In this document: piece by piece, positions 1-8,656 of the stretch
Position numbering within the stretch: the first letter of the stretch is position 1
How the letters are laid out: each line of letters opens with the position of its first letter
Origin: Planomonospora_B alba
Lineage (GTDB): Bacteria > Actinomycetota > Actinomycetes > Streptosporangiales > Streptosporangiaceae
DNA: 64,000 nucleotides
Assembly (NCBI RefSeq): GCF_039534085.1
Contig: NZ_BAAAUT010000003.1
Coordinates: 62,001-126,000, forward strand
Direction of reading: 5' to 3'
Notes under the pieces: generated by a model
What the model saw: the letters and a program-made list of their open reading frames with translations, nothing else
What the model was told of the DNA's origin: nothing
The model's database searches: none
Program-made: the position numbers and the translations under genes

Positions 1-1392
1 GCCGTCTGCCTGCTCTCGCTGCTGTTCCGGTTCGCCTCCGCCGGCGCGGTACGGCGCCGCCAGATCGGCTGGCTGCTGTACGCGGTGGCGGCCAACCTGG
101 CCGTCGAGTCCTGGGACCCCTACTCGACGGCGGCGATGGTGACGACCGCGGCCATCCCCGCCGCCGTCGTGGTCGCGGTCACCCGCCACCACCTGTACGC
201 CATCGACACCCTGGTCGGCCGCACCGTGATCGCGGCCGCCCTGCTCGGCGCACTGGGCGCGGCCTACCTCGGGGCCGCGGCCCTGGCCGGGCTGCTCGTC
301 TCCGGCCGCCACCAGTTCGCCGGGATGGCCGGGGCGCTGCTGGCCGGGGCGTTCTTCCGCCCGCTCCAGCGCGCCCTGCGGCGGCTGCTTGACCGGGCGT
401 TCTACGGGCCGGGCGGGGATCCGGAGCTGCTGGCCGTACGGCTGCGGGAGGCGGTGGCCCACGCCGAGCCGGCGGGCGCGCTCGCGGTCGCGGCGGAGGC
501 GGTCCGCGCCGGGATGTCCGCGGCCGGGGCGGCGGTGGAGGTGGACGGGGTGCGGACCTGCGCGGGCGAGCTGCCGGAGGTGGCCCGCGAGGTCCCGCTG
601 GTCTGGCACGGCGTGCGGGTGGGGCGCCTGCTGGTCGGCCCGGCCGGTGCCCGGAGGCTGCCGGACTCCTACCAGGAGCGGGTGCTGGCCGCCCTGGTGC
701 CCTACGTCGCCGACGCCGCGCACGCCGCGTGGCTGTCCGGCGCGCTGACCCGCTCCCGGGAGCGCGTCCTCGCCGCCCGGGAGGAGGAGCGCCGCCGCCT
801 CTACCGCGACGTGCACGACGGCCTGGGCCGCTCGATCCACGTCATGGCCACGTCGATCAACGCGGCCCGGCTGTCCGTGCGGACCTCCCCCGAGGAGGTG
901 GAGCTGACCCTGCGGCGGCTGCGCGCGGGAATGGACGAGGCCTCGGCGCGGATCCGCGAGCTGGTGTACGGCCTGCGCCCGCCCGTGCTGGACGACCTCG
1001 GGCTGGAGGGGGCCGTACGGGCCCTGGCGGACGGCGAGGCGGCCGTGGCGGTCACCGGGGACCTGGCCGGGCTGCCGGGGGCGGTGGAGGCGGCCGCCTA
1101 CCGGATCGTGCGGCAGGCGCTGGTCGAGGCACGGGGGCGCGCGGGCGCGGCGGACGTGCGGGTGGGGCTGGACGGGGGCGGACGCCTGCGGGTCACGGTC
1201 GCCGTCGGGGGGAGGGGACTGCCCGGCGGGGCGGTGCCGGACATGATGCGCGAGTACGCCGCCGAGGCGGGCGGCACCTGCGCGGTCCGCGCCGAGTCCG
1301 GTGGCGGCACCGTGATCGAGGCCGTGTTCCCGGCGTTCCCGGCGTTCCCGGAGCCCTCGGCCTCCCCGGCCATCCCGGCCTCCCCGGCCTGA
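1..1392 (+). CDS. Sensor histidine kinase (5' end outside window), ATPase domain eroded
   Basis: The frame is open from the first base, so the start lies upstream. The N-terminal part has hydrophobic helices typical of an integral-membrane sensor. A HisKA_3-type dimerisation segment follows, with the phospho-acceptor His in the DVHDGLG motif (His codon 814-816). The C-terminal ATPase domain looks degenerate. At the N-box, where the intact kinase at 51840-53039 reads EALTNARVHA, this protein reads QALVEARGRA, so the Asn is missing. The usual Asp of the DxGxG box is replaced (VGGRGLPG). The tail is a Pro/Ala/Ser repeat (FPAFPAFPEPSASPAIPASPA region). No response regulator lies next to it on the visible side. 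Kinase family membership is clear; catalytic competence is doubtful, and a pseudokinase role or a partner-dependent kinase is possible. Confidence 0.85.
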   Translation, partial: AVCLLSLLFRFASAGAVRRRQIGWLLYAVAANLAVESWDPYSTAAMVTTAAIPAAVVVAVTRHHLYAIDTLVGRTVIAAALLGALGAAYLGAAALAGLLVSGRHQFAGMAGALLAGAFFRPLQRALRRLLDRAFYGPGGDPELLAVRLREAVAHAEPAGALAVAAEAVRAGMSAAGAAVEVDGVRTCAGELPEVAREVPLVWHGVRVGRLLVGPAGARRLPDSYQERVLAALVPYVADAAHAAWLSGALTRSRERVLAAREEERRRLYRDVHDGLGRSIHVMATSINAARLSVRTSPEEVELTLRRLRAGMDEASARIRELVYGLRPPVLDDLGLEGAVRALADGEAAVAVTGDLAGLPGAVEAAAYRIVRQALVEARGRAGAADVRVGLDGGGRLRVTVAVGGRGLPGGAVPDMMREYAAEAGGTCAVRAESGGGTVIEAVFPAFPAFPEPSASPAIPASPA

Positions 1393-1440
1393 GGCGCGCC
1401 GGGCCGCCGCGCTTCAGGCCGGGCTCCGGGCCGCTGCCGT

Positions 1441-1806
1441 TCAGGCCGCGGCGTCGAAGGCGCCGAAGGCCTCCTCCACGCTGCCGTACGTCTCGAAGTG
1501 CCGGTCCAGGTTGGTGATCGTCAGCAGGTGGGCGATCATCCCCGGGGCGAGCGCGAGGACGAGGCGGCCGCGGGAGTCCCGGACCCGGGTGAGGGTGTTC
1601 ACCATGATGCCGAGCCCGACGGAATCGCAGAACGGCACCTCCGTCAGGTCCATCACCAGGCAGGGACGGCCGGGCTCCGCCAGGACCCGGTCGATCGCGG
1701 CCCGGAGACGGGGGGCGACGGACATGTCCAGCTCCCCCTTCACCCGGATCACCGTGCAGGAGTTCTCACGCCGCGTCTGTACGTCGAATGCAGGGAGCAC
1801 GATCAT
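1441..1806 (-). CDS. STAS-domain anti-sigma factor antagonist
   Basis: A 121-residue single-domain protein of the SpoIIAA/RsbV/BldG type. Known family role: the unphosphorylated antagonist binds an anti-sigma kinase and frees a sigma factor. The signature is FCDSVGLGIMV at about residues 59-69, in which the Ser after Asp is the usual phosphorylation site. The N-terminal beta strand (TVIRVKGELDMSVAPRL) also fits. Two starts compete. The ATG at 1804-1806 is only two bases from a GGAGG sequence; the GTG two codons later has a better eight-base spacing. No anti-sigma kinase or sigma gene is adjacent, so the partner is unknown. Confidence 0.88.
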   Translation of the reverse strand: MIVLPAFDVQTRRENSCTVIRVKGELDMSVAPRLRAAIDRVLAEPGRPCLVMDLTEVPFCDSVGLGIMVNTLTRVRDSRGRLVLALAPGMIAHLLTITNLDRHFETYGSVEEAFGAFDAAA

Positions 1807-1841
1807 CACCTCCGCCCGCTTTCCTCTGCCCGGAGACGGGG

Positions 1842-1861
1842 GTGACATGCGTTTTATGTCA
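1842..1861. terminator. Hairpin between STAS and LCP genes
   Basis: TGACAT (1843-1848) and ATGTCA (1856-1861) form a six-base stem with a seven-base AT-rich loop, overlapping the stop codon of the LCP gene. A run of five T follows on the plus strand (1863-1867). It could terminate plus-strand transcription, or act as a weak end signal for the LCP message. The stem is short, so confidence is low. Confidence 0.35.
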
Positions 1862-3439
1862 GTTTTTACAGATGTTCTGCGTCGCGGTCCTGGCGGTGGG
1901 GGAGGCGCTCGGAGCGGGGGTGGCCGCGGGGGTGGCGGGTCCGGCCGGCTCCGGCACGGCGACCTTCTTCGCCCCCGAGTACTTCCGCCCGACGATGAGC
2001 TCGATCCGGTCGCCGAGGTCGTCGACGCGGCGCAGCTCCGCCCCGGGAACGGCCGCGGCCACGGTCCTGGCCGAGTCCTCGCGGCCGGGACCGTACCGGA
2101 CGACCGGGGCCTCGTAGTCCCGGCGCTGGGTGTTCCCGGCGGCCTCGGGCACGAGGAAGCCCGCGGCGACCAGGTCATCTCTGGTGCGCGCGCCCAGACC
2201 GGTGATCAGGGTGCCGTTGAGCACCTTCACGGAGATCCGCTCCGGCGGGACGGTCAGCGGGGCCGCGGAGGACGCGGGAGAGGAGGACGGGGAAGCCGCG
2301 GGCGCCCCGGTGGATGCGGTGGTGGCCGTCGCGGTGGACGCCGGCCGGGGCGTTGCCGGCGGCGTCGCCCCAGCGGAGCCCGCCGGCCCGGTCGGCGCGG
2401 TGAGCGGCTCGTCGGCGGCGATCCGGCGGAACAGCGCGCGGGCCGCGTCCTTGTCCCAGAGCACGGCCGACTCGCCGGTCGGCGTCTTGTGGTCGGGGTC
2501 GGCGATCGGGACCGTGGCGAAGGCCACGTCGTCGGTGGAGACGTCCTTGAGCTGGTCGGCCAGGCCCAGCAGGTCGCCGCGGAGGGCGTCGTCGACGCGG
2601 ATCGTGGACAGCGCGCTGTCGAGGAACCTGGCGAGCTTGGCCGGGTCGGTCAGCGTGTCACCGCTCAGCGCCCGGTCCAGCAGGGCCGAGACGACCTGCT
2701 GCTGGCGGTCGATGCGGTCGAGGTCGGAGCGGGCGGTGGCCCGGGTGCGGGCGTAGGCGAGGGCCTTGGCGCCGTCGAGCTCGTAGGTGCCCGGCTGGAG
2801 CGTCAGGGCGGTCTTCGGGTCGTCGATCGCGACCGGGGTGCAGACCGAGACGCCGCCGAGCGCGTCGACCACGTTGATGAAGCCGAGCACGTTGACCTCG
2901 ACGTAGTGGTGGATCGGCAGCCCGGTGGCGTCCTGCACCGTGCGCACCGCGAGCTTGGGACCGCCGAGCTGGTAGGCGGCGTTGATCTTGTGCTCGCCCT
3001 TGCCGGGGATCGTCGTCCAGGTGTCCCGGGGAAGGCTGACCACGGTGACCCTGCGGTGGTCCTCCGACAGGTGGATCACCATCATGGTGTCGGTCCGCTG
3101 CCCGCTCTCCCGGCCCAGCTTGAGCCGGTTCTGCTGCTGCCGGTTGAGGTCGTCGCGCCGGTCCACGCCGACGAGCAGGATGTTCATCGCCCCGGTGGCC
3201 CGGGTCTCGGTCACGCCCGCGTCGACCGGCCGGATCCGGCTCGTGGTGAGGTCGGTCAGAGCCCACGCGGCACCGGAACCGGCGAGCACCAGGAGGGAGA
3301 GCGCTCCGGAGGCGACGAGGTTGCGCCGCCGGGCGCGGGCGCTCCGGACGGGCCTGCGGCGCCGGGGAGGCACCCGGACGCCGCCGTAGGCGTCACGGCC
3401 CACGCGTACACCCGAGTCCTCGTCTTCCGGGTCGCGCAT
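1859..3439 (-). CDS. LCP-family (LytR-CpsA-Psr) glycopolymer ligase with LytR_C domain
   Basis: A 526-residue protein. LCP proteins transfer lipid-linked glycopolymers onto peptidoglycan at the outer face of the membrane. Residues about 41-61 form one membrane anchor. The LCP catalytic domain follows (MNILLVGVDRRDD, then QRTDTMMVIHLS and VVSLPRDTW), with the conserved Arg/Asp positions that bind the polyprenyl pyrophosphate. A Pro/Ala/Ser/Thr-rich linker leads to a LytR_C domain (ISVKVLNGTLITGLGARTRD). I chose ATG 3437-3439 because a GGGGGG stretch sits just upstream; a longer reading frame would overlap the divergent glycosyltransferase. The gene stands head to head with that glycosyltransferase with a 53-base gap. 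Confidence 0.92.
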   Translation of the reverse strand: MRDPEDEDSGVRVGRDAYGGVRVPPRRRRPVRSARARRRNLVASGALSLLVLAGSGAAWALTDLTTSRIRPVDAGVTETRATGAMNILLVGVDRRDDLNRQQQNRLKLGRESGQRTDTMMVIHLSEDHRRVTVVSLPRDTWTTIPGKGEHKINAAYQLGGPKLAVRTVQDATGLPIHHYVEVNVLGFINVVDALGGVSVCTPVAIDDPKTALTLQPGTYELDGAKALAYARTRATARSDLDRIDRQQQVVSALLDRALSGDTLTDPAKLARFLDSALSTIRVDDALRGDLLGLADQLKDVSTDDVAFATVPIADPDHKTPTGESAVLWDKDAARALFRRIAADEPLTAPTGPAGSAGATPPATPRPASTATATTASTGAPAASPSSSPASSAAPLTVPPERISVKVLNGTLITGLGARTRDDLVAAGFLVPEAAGNTQRRDYEAPVVRYGPGREDSARTVAAAVPGAELRRVDDLGDRIELIVGRKYSGAKKVAVPEPAGPATPAATPAPSASPTARTATQNICKN

Positions 3440-3492
3440 CAGCCCCCCTAGGCTCCTGACTGGGTCGATGAGGTACCCGTCCGTACAGTAGC

Positions 3493-4533
3493 GTGAGCGA
3501 CGCCATGAAGCAGTTCCCCGACTCGCCCGCACAGGTGCCGGCGCCGTCCCCCGAGACGCGCGTCTGGCCGCCCATCTCCGTCGTCATCCCGGTGCTCAAC
3601 GAGGAGCGCCATCTGCGGGAGGCGGTGGACCAGGTCCTCTCGCAGCGGTACGGAGGACCCATCGAGGTCGTTCTCGCGGTCGGTCCCTCCCAGGACCGCA
3701 CCCAGGAGGTGGCCGACGCGATCGCGGCCGAGGACCCCCGGGTGACCGTGGTGCCGAACCCGACCGGGCGCACGCCCAACGCGCTCAACGCCGCCATCGC
3801 CGCCTCCCGGTACGGGATCGTCGCGCGGGTGGACGGCCACGCCATGCTCCCCGAGGACTACCTGAAGGTCGCGGTGGAGACCCTGGAGGAGACCGGCGCC
3901 GACAACGTCGGCGGCATCATGGCCGCCGAGGGGGTCACGCCCTTCGAGCAGGCCGTGGCGCGGGCCATGACCTCGAAGATCGGCGTGGGCGGCGCCCGGT
4001 TCCACACCGGCGGCACCGCCGGCCCGGCCGACACCGTCTACCTGGGGGTCTTCCGCCGCGAGGCGCTGGAGCGGGTCGGCGGCTACGACGAGCACTTCCT
4101 GCGCGCCCAGGACTGGGAGATGAACCACCGCATCCGCTCCACGGGCGGCCTGGTCTGGTTCCAGCCGCGGATGCGCGTCTCCTACCGGCCCCGGCCGAAC
4201 GTCAAGGCCCTGGCCAAGCAGTACTTCCACTACGGCCGCTGGCGGCGCGTGGTCGCCCGCACCCACGAGGGCACGATCAACCTGCGCTACCTGGCGCCCC
4301 CGCTGGCGGTGCTGGCCATGATCGTCGGCCTGGTCGTCTCGCCGTTCTTCTGGCCCGGCCTGCTGATCCCCGGCGGCTACCTCGCGGCGATCCTCGCCGG
4401 CTCGGCGGTGACCGGCAGCGGCCTGCCGAAGGGCGCGCTCCTACGGCTCCCGCTCGTCTACGCCACCATGCACATCTCGTGGGGCTGGGGCTTCCTCACC
4501 AGCCCCCGCAGCCTCGCCAAGCCGCGCGGCTGA
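3493..4533 (+). CDS. Family 2 glycosyltransferase, membrane-associated
   Basis: A 346-residue GT-A enzyme resembling ExoA-type succinoglycan transferases. The nucleotide-sugar fold begins ISVVIPVLNEERHLREAV (residues about 31-48). The metal-binding region is in VARVDGHAML, and the acceptor-site motif is in the ED/QDWEMNHR segment near residue 215. Three hydrophobic helices near the C-terminus (from about residue 270) tether it to the membrane. Its divergent position beside an LCP ligase points to cell-wall glycopolymer synthesis. The start is uncertain: GTG 3493 is used here, but a TACAGT -10-like element at 3484-3489 lies so close that ATG 3505 may be the true start. Confidence 0.88.
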   Translation: MSDAMKQFPDSPAQVPAPSPETRVWPPISVVIPVLNEERHLREAVDQVLSQRYGGPIEVVLAVGPSQDRTQEVADAIAAEDPRVTVVPNPTGRTPNALNAAIAASRYGIVARVDGHAMLPEDYLKVAVETLEETGADNVGGIMAAEGVTPFEQAVARAMTSKIGVGGARFHTGGTAGPADTVYLGVFRREALERVGGYDEHFLRAQDWEMNHRIRSTGGLVWFQPRMRVSYRPRPNVKALAKQYFHYGRWRRVVARTHEGTINLRYLAPPLAVLAMIVGLVVSPFFWPGLLIPGGYLAAILAGSAVTGSGLPKGALLRLPLVYATMHISWGWGFLTSPRSLAKPRG

Positions 4534-4587
4534 CCCGGCCCCGCCGGACCCGGCCGGTGACGGGCTGCGGCGGCCGGGGCCGGGCGG

Positions 4588-5361
4588 TCACCGGTCCCGG
4601 CCGGCCGCCGGGCTCCGGCCGCCGGAGCCCGCGGCGAAGCGCAGGAGGGTCTCGGCGACGACGACGTCCACGGGATGGGTGACCTTCATGTTGAGCTCGC
4701 TGCCCGGCACGATGCGGATCGGCACGTCCGGCCGGTAGCGCAGCAGCACGCCGCAGTCGTCGGTGGCGGGCCGGTCTCCGAACCCGGGGTCGGCGAAGGC
4801 CCGCTCGTAGGCGTCGCGGATCACCTCCAGGCGGAAGCACTGCGGGGTCTGGGCCCGCCACAGCCGGCGCCGGTCCGGGACGTCGTGGACGGTCTCGCCG
4901 TCCGGCCCGGGCGCGGTGACCACGATCGTGTCGGAGCTCGGGATCGCCACCTCCACCGCCGGGTGGTCGCGCAGCGCCGCCACGCACGCGGTGATGACGT
5001 GCGGCTCCAGCAGCGGGCGCGCGGCGTCGTGCAGGAGCACGTCGCAGTCCCGCCCGGCCAGCGCATCCAGCGCCCGCCGGGTCGTCTCGGTGCGGGTCGC
5101 GCCGCCCTCCAGCACCGCGGTCACCTTCGTGAAGCCGTTGCGGGCGACGAGCCGCTCCACCTCCCCGGTGAAGCCGGGCGTCATCAGCACGAGGACCTCG
5201 TCGATCTCCGGAGCGCCGTCGAACACGGAGATCGTGTGCTCGATGATCGTCCTGCCGGCGATCTCGATGAGCTGCTTGGGGGTGTCCCGGCCGACCCGCT
5301 GGCCGATCCCGCCCGCGAGGACGACTGCGACGGCGCGGCGGCGTGGTTCAGGGGCGGTCAC
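4588..5361 (-). CDS. IspD/TarI-like CTP-dependent cytidylyltransferase
   Basis: A 257-residue cytidylyltransferase. The CTP-binding loop is VVLAGGIGQRVG (residues 13-24) followed by PKQLIEI. The family motifs HDAARPL (about 111-117) and the TPQCFR segment (about 172-177) are present. The enzyme joins CMP to an alcohol phosphate: 2-C-methylerythritol 4-phosphate in the MEP pathway (IspD), or ribitol 5-phosphate in teichoic-acid synthesis (TarI). The context here (two CDP-alcohol phosphotransferases and a polyol-phosphate dehydrogenase) and the ending around SELNMKVTHPVDVVVAE favour a TarI-like or related role, but this is inference; IspD cannot be excluded. GTG 5359-5361 has GGAGG upstream on the minus strand, and a TACCCT -10 candidate lies about 35 bases above it. 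Confidence 0.82.
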   Translation of the reverse strand: MTAPEPRRRAVAVVLAGGIGQRVGRDTPKQLIEIAGRTIIEHTISVFDGAPEIDEVLVLMTPGFTGEVERLVARNGFTKVTAVLEGGATRTETTRRALDALAGRDCDVLLHDAARPLLEPHVITACVAALRDHPAVEVAIPSSDTIVVTAPGPDGETVHDVPDRRRLWRAQTPQCFRLEVIRDAYERAFADPGFGDRPATDDCGVLLRYRPDVPIRIVPGSELNMKVTHPVDVVVAETLLRFAAGSGGRSPAAGRDR

Positions 5362-5547
5362 GGCGCGATCCTCCAGTGCTGCGGGTACGGAGGCGAGGGT
5401 AGCGGCCGGGCGGACCGCTCCCGCCCGGGGGCCCGCTGCCGGAAGACCGCCGCTCGCGCTCCCGTGATATCCCGTCAGGATCTCGCTACGCTGGGTGCGC
5501 ACTCCCCGGTTCGTACGGTGACCCCGTCGGATGCGAAGGAGCCCGGC
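5362..5547. promoter_or_regulatory. Divergent promoter region
   Basis: This 186-base gap separates the minus-strand cytidylyltransferase from the plus-strand CDP-alcohol phosphotransferase. On the minus strand TACCCT (plus 5397-5402) is a plausible -10. On the plus strand AAGGAG at 5536-5541 is a clear ribosome-binding site six bases before TTG 5548. No other gene is apparent. Confidence 0.45.
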
Positions 5548-7143
5548 TTGCGTGACCCCGCCCCTGTCCCTCCGCCCGCGCCCCCGGAGTCCGGTGCCCC
5601 CGGGACGACCGCCGTCGTGCTCGCCACCACCGCGGCCGCCGCGCTGCGCTGCGGCGACGGGACCCTCGCCGACCGGCTGACCGCCCAGCTCGCCGCCCTC
5701 CCCGTCCGGGACGTGCACGTGGTGGGCAGGTCCGGCGCCGTCATCCGCGCCGCCGAGGGGACCCACCTGATCGGCTCGCACGGCTCCCGGGGGCTCGCCG
5801 ACGACCTGCGCCGCGTCGCCCGGCTGGCGCGCGACTCCCCGGGCCCGGTGGCCGTGCTGGCGGGCGACCTGGTGGCCCACACGGAGGCGCTGGCCGTACT
5901 GCTGGGCCGTCCCGGGCGGGGCACCGGGGCGGTGGTCGCGACCGCGGACGGCGAGGACCCCGGCCCGCTCCGCCCGCCGGTCCGCGTGGAGGACGGCCGG
6001 GTGGTGGCCGCCGGCGCCTCCGGCGCGCCCCTCCCCGGCGCCAACGGCACCTTCCGGGGCGTGCTCCAGGTCGGCGAGTCCCACCTCGAAGCCCTCGCCG
6101 AGGTCGCCGAGGAGCTGGCCGCGCGGGCCGAGAGGAGGGACGGGCCGGCCGGGGGCTCCCAGGAGGCCGGACCGGACGGAGCCGGCACGGCGGCGGACGG
6201 CGCCGGAGCCTGCGCGCTGCTCCTGGACGGCCTGGTCCGCGCGGGCGTCCCGGTCCGCGCGGCGGCGCCGGGGCGGCTGCACTGCGACCGGGTGGCCGGG
6301 CAGCCGGCCGCCGACGCGGCCGTGCGGCGCCTGGCCGAGGTGGACGAGGACCGCGCCCGGCTGGAGGCGGCGGTCAAGGGCGACGACGGCTTCTTCACCA
6401 CCTACTTCGTGAGCTCCTGGTCCCCGTACCTCGTCCGGCTCGCCGCAGAGCTGCGGCTGACCCCGAACGCGGTCACCGGCATCTCGGTCGGCCTGGCCGC
6501 GCTGGCGGCCGTCTGGTTCTCCGAGGGCACGCGCGAGGCGCGGATCGCCGGGGCCGTCCTGTTCTACCTGTCGTTCGTGTTCGACTGCGTGGACGGCCAG
6601 CTGGCCCGCTACACCCGCGCGTTCTCCGTGTTCGGCTCGTGGCTGGACGCCACCTTCGACCGGGTCAAGGAGTACGCCGTCTACGCCGGCCTGGCCTTCG
6701 GATACGCCGCGGGCACGGCCGCCGGGGGCGCCGGGGACGGCGCGGAGGACATCTGGCGGCTGGCCGTGGCGGCCCTGGTCCTGCAGGCGCTCCGGCACAT
6801 GCTCGACTCGTCCTACACGGAGGCGCGGGCCGCCGCGGCCGCCTCCGGCGCGGCCCGCGCCCCGGGCACGGGCGACGCCCCGGGCGCCGCCGGTGCGGGC
6901 GGTGACCGGGACGCCGCCGGCGCGGCGGGCGGCGTGGCCGGGCTCTCCCGCCGCCTGGAGCAGGATTCCTTCACGCGCTGGCTGAAGAGGATGATCGTCC
7001 TCCCGATCGGGGAGCGCACGGCGCTGATCGCGGTGACCGCCGCGGTGTTCGACGCCCGGGTGACCTTCCTCGCCCTGCTGGCCTGGGGCGGCCTGGCCAC
7101 GCTCTACATGCTCGGAGGCAGGATGGGCAGGTCGATGGTCTGA
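5548..7143 (+). CDS. Two-part CDP-alcohol phosphotransferase (IPCT/DIPPS-like architecture)
   Basis: A 531-residue protein. The first about 270 residues look like a worn nucleotidyltransferase domain (TTAVVLATTAAAALRC, later GPVAVLAGDLVAHTEAL). The second half is a membrane CDP-alcohol phosphotransferase with the complete catalytic motif from FVFDCVDGQLARYTRAF to GSWLDATFD (D..DG..AR........G...D...D). Such enzymes exchange CMP for an alcohol and make a phosphodiester. The domain order resembles archaeal/thermophile inositol-1-phosphate cytidylyltransferase/di-inositol-phosphate synthases, but here the N-terminal NTP loop is not convincing. TTG 5548 is chosen from its AAGGAG; GTG 5518 is an in-frame alternative. 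It overlaps the next gene by one base (TGATG), implying coupling. Confidence 0.83.
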   Translation: MRDPAPVPPPAPPESGAPGTTAVVLATTAAAALRCGDGTLADRLTAQLAALPVRDVHVVGRSGAVIRAAEGTHLIGSHGSRGLADDLRRVARLARDSPGPVAVLAGDLVAHTEALAVLLGRPGRGTGAVVATADGEDPGPLRPPVRVEDGRVVAAGASGAPLPGANGTFRGVLQVGESHLEALAEVAEELAARAERRDGPAGGSQEAGPDGAGTAADGAGACALLLDGLVRAGVPVRAAAPGRLHCDRVAGQPAADAAVRRLAEVDEDRARLEAAVKGDDGFFTTYFVSSWSPYLVRLAAELRLTPNAVTGISVGLAALAAVWFSEGTREARIAGAVLFYLSFVFDCVDGQLARYTRAFSVFGSWLDATFDRVKEYAVYAGLAFGYAAGTAAGGAGDGAEDIWRLAVAALVLQALRHMLDSSYTEARAAAAASGAARAPGTGDAPGAAGAGGDRDAAGAAGGVAGLSRRLEQDSFTRWLKRMIVLPIGERTALIAVTAAVFDARVTFLALLAWGGLATLYMLGGRMGRSMV

Positions 7144-7796
7144 TGGCCGGTTCCTCACCGCGTCCCCCGTGGCGCCCCTCTCCGCGCCCGGTGCTCTTCG
7201 CGCGCGGCGCCGTGGCGGTCCACCGCGACGACGGGGTGCCCTCCCGGGTGATGGGCGCCCTGGTGGCGGGGCAGCTCCCGCCGCTGCCGCCCGCCCTGGT
7301 CGGCATGTTCGTGACCGGCGTGCTGCTGAGCATCGGCGTGGCCGGCACCGACGACCTGGCGGTGTTCGCGCCCGCCGTCGCGCTGCTGCTGACCGGCCCG
7401 GGCAGCTCCCACCCGCACGACGGGCGGCTCGACTGGCTGGTCCCGCCGATCCTGCGCCTGACCGAGTACGGCTTCACCGCGGCGGTGGGCTTCGCGCACG
7501 GTGTGCCGCCATGGCTGGTCTTCGCGCTGCTCGGCGCGGTGGTCTTCCACCACTACGACGTCGTCAACCGGGTCCGGGAGGGCCTGCGCCCGCCGCTCTG
7601 GCTGGCCGCGGCCGGCCTCGGCTGGGACGGGCGCATGCTGCTGATCGCCCTGGGCGGGATCACCGGCCAGGTGGTCCCGGTCTTCGTGCTGCTCGCGCTC
7701 TACCTGTGGGGGCTGTTCGGCTGGGAGGGCTTCACCTGCTGGGCGCCCGTGCCCCGCTCCGGGCGGGGCCCCTCGGCGGGCGGCACGCCCGGCTGA
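7143..7796 (+). CDS. DUF5941-like integral membrane protein
   Basis: A 217-residue protein with about five hydrophobic segments (for example LPPALVGMFVTGVLLSIGV, PWLVFALLGAVVFHHYDVV and VPVFVLLALYLWGLFGW). From memory it resembles DUF5941, which is often found next to, or fused to, actinobacterial CDP-alcohol phosphotransferases. Its ATG overlaps the TGA of the phosphotransferase gene (TGATG), so the two are probably made together and may form a complex. No catalytic motif is recognised and the function is unknown. Confidence 0.7.
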   Translation: MAGSSPRPPWRPSPRPVLFARGAVAVHRDDGVPSRVMGALVAGQLPPLPPALVGMFVTGVLLSIGVAGTDDLAVFAPAVALLLTGPGSSHPHDGRLDWLVPPILRLTEYGFTAAVGFAHGVPPWLVFALLGAVVFHHYDVVNRVREGLRPPLWLAAAGLGWDGRMLLIALGGITGQVVPVFVLLALYLWGLFGWEGFTCWAPVPRSGRGPSAGGTPG

Positions 7797-7855
7797 GAGC
7801 CGCGGACCACCGGTCGGGGAACGGCGGGCGAACCCCGGATTACACGATCAGGGGT

Positions 7856-7874
7856 CAAAGGGAACTAACCTTTG
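7856..7874. promoter_or_regulatory. Inverted repeat over a -10-like element
   Basis: CAAAGG (7856-7861) and CCTTTG (7869-7874) are perfect inverted arms separated by seven bases. A TAACCT sequence (7866-7871) that fits the TANNNT -10 consensus overlaps the right arm. It lies about 50 bases before the nucleotidyltransferase start, a suitable place for an operator, but no regulator is assigned. Confidence 0.4.
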
Positions 7875-7921
7875 GGGCCAGGAGAGCCCGCCGAGGGTCT
7901 CACTTGGATGAGGAGTGCACG

Positions 7922-8656
7922 TTGCTGGGAATGGTGCTGGCCGCCGGGGCCGGACGTCGCCTGCGGCCGTACACCGACACGCTGCCCAAGGCGCTCGTGC
8001 CGGTCGACGGCGACACCACGATCATGGACATCTCGCTGCGGAACCTCGCGGCGGCCGACCTCCGTGACGTCGTGGTCGTCGTCGGCTACCAGGCGCAGGC
8101 CGTACACGAGCGCAAGGCCGAACTGGAGCGGCGGCACGGCGTGAAGCTCACCCTCGTGCACAACGACAAGGCCGAGGAGTGGAACAACGCCTACTCCCTG
8201 TGGTGCGCGCGCGACTACTTCGACCAGGGTGTGCTGCTGGTCAACGGCGACACCGTGCACCCGGTCTCGGTGGAGCACACGCTGCTGTCGGCCCCGGCCA
8301 CCAGCGACATCCTGCTCGCCGTCGACGACGTCAAGAAGCTCGCCGACGAGGAGATGAAGGTCGTCCTCGACGAGGACGGCCACCTGAAGCGGATCACCAA
8401 GCTGATGGACCCCGCCTCCGCCGCGGGCGAGTACATCGGCGCGACCCTGATCCGCCCGGGCGCCGGCGCGCGCCTGGCCGACGCGCTGCGGGCGACCTTC
8501 GAGCACGACCCGCAGCTGTACTACGAGGACGGCTACCAGGAGCTGGTGAACCGCGGCGAGAAGATCGCGGTCGCGCCCATCGGGGACGTCGCGTGGGTCG
8601 AGGTCGACAACCACGACGACCTGGCGAAGGCGCGGGAGATCGCGTGCCGATACTAG
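7922..8656 (+). CDS. Sugar/polyol-phosphate nucleotidyltransferase (LicC/IPCT-like)
   Basis: A 244-residue nucleotidyltransferase with the Rossmann-like signature GMVLAAGAGRRLRPYT and PKALVPVDG at the N-terminus and a metal-binding VNGDTV at about residues 107-112. The family activates phosphocholine, inositol 1-phosphate or sugar phosphates with CTP or another NTP. In this cluster it probably makes a CDP-alcohol for the two phosphotransferases; the substrate cannot be read from sequence. TTG 7922 is preferred because GAGGAG (7910-7915) is six bases upstream. The next gene starts inside this one (13-base overlap), so they form an operon. Confidence 0.82.
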   Translation: MLGMVLAAGAGRRLRPYTDTLPKALVPVDGDTTIMDISLRNLAAADLRDVVVVVGYQAQAVHERKAELERRHGVKLTLVHNDKAEEWNNAYSLWCARDYFDQGVLLVNGDTVHPVSVEHTLLSAPATSDILLAVDDVKKLADEEMKVVLDEDGHLKRITKLMDPASAAGEYIGATLIRPGAGARLADALRATFEHDPQLYYEDGYQELVNRGEKIAVAPIGDVAWVEVDNHDDLAKAREIACRY

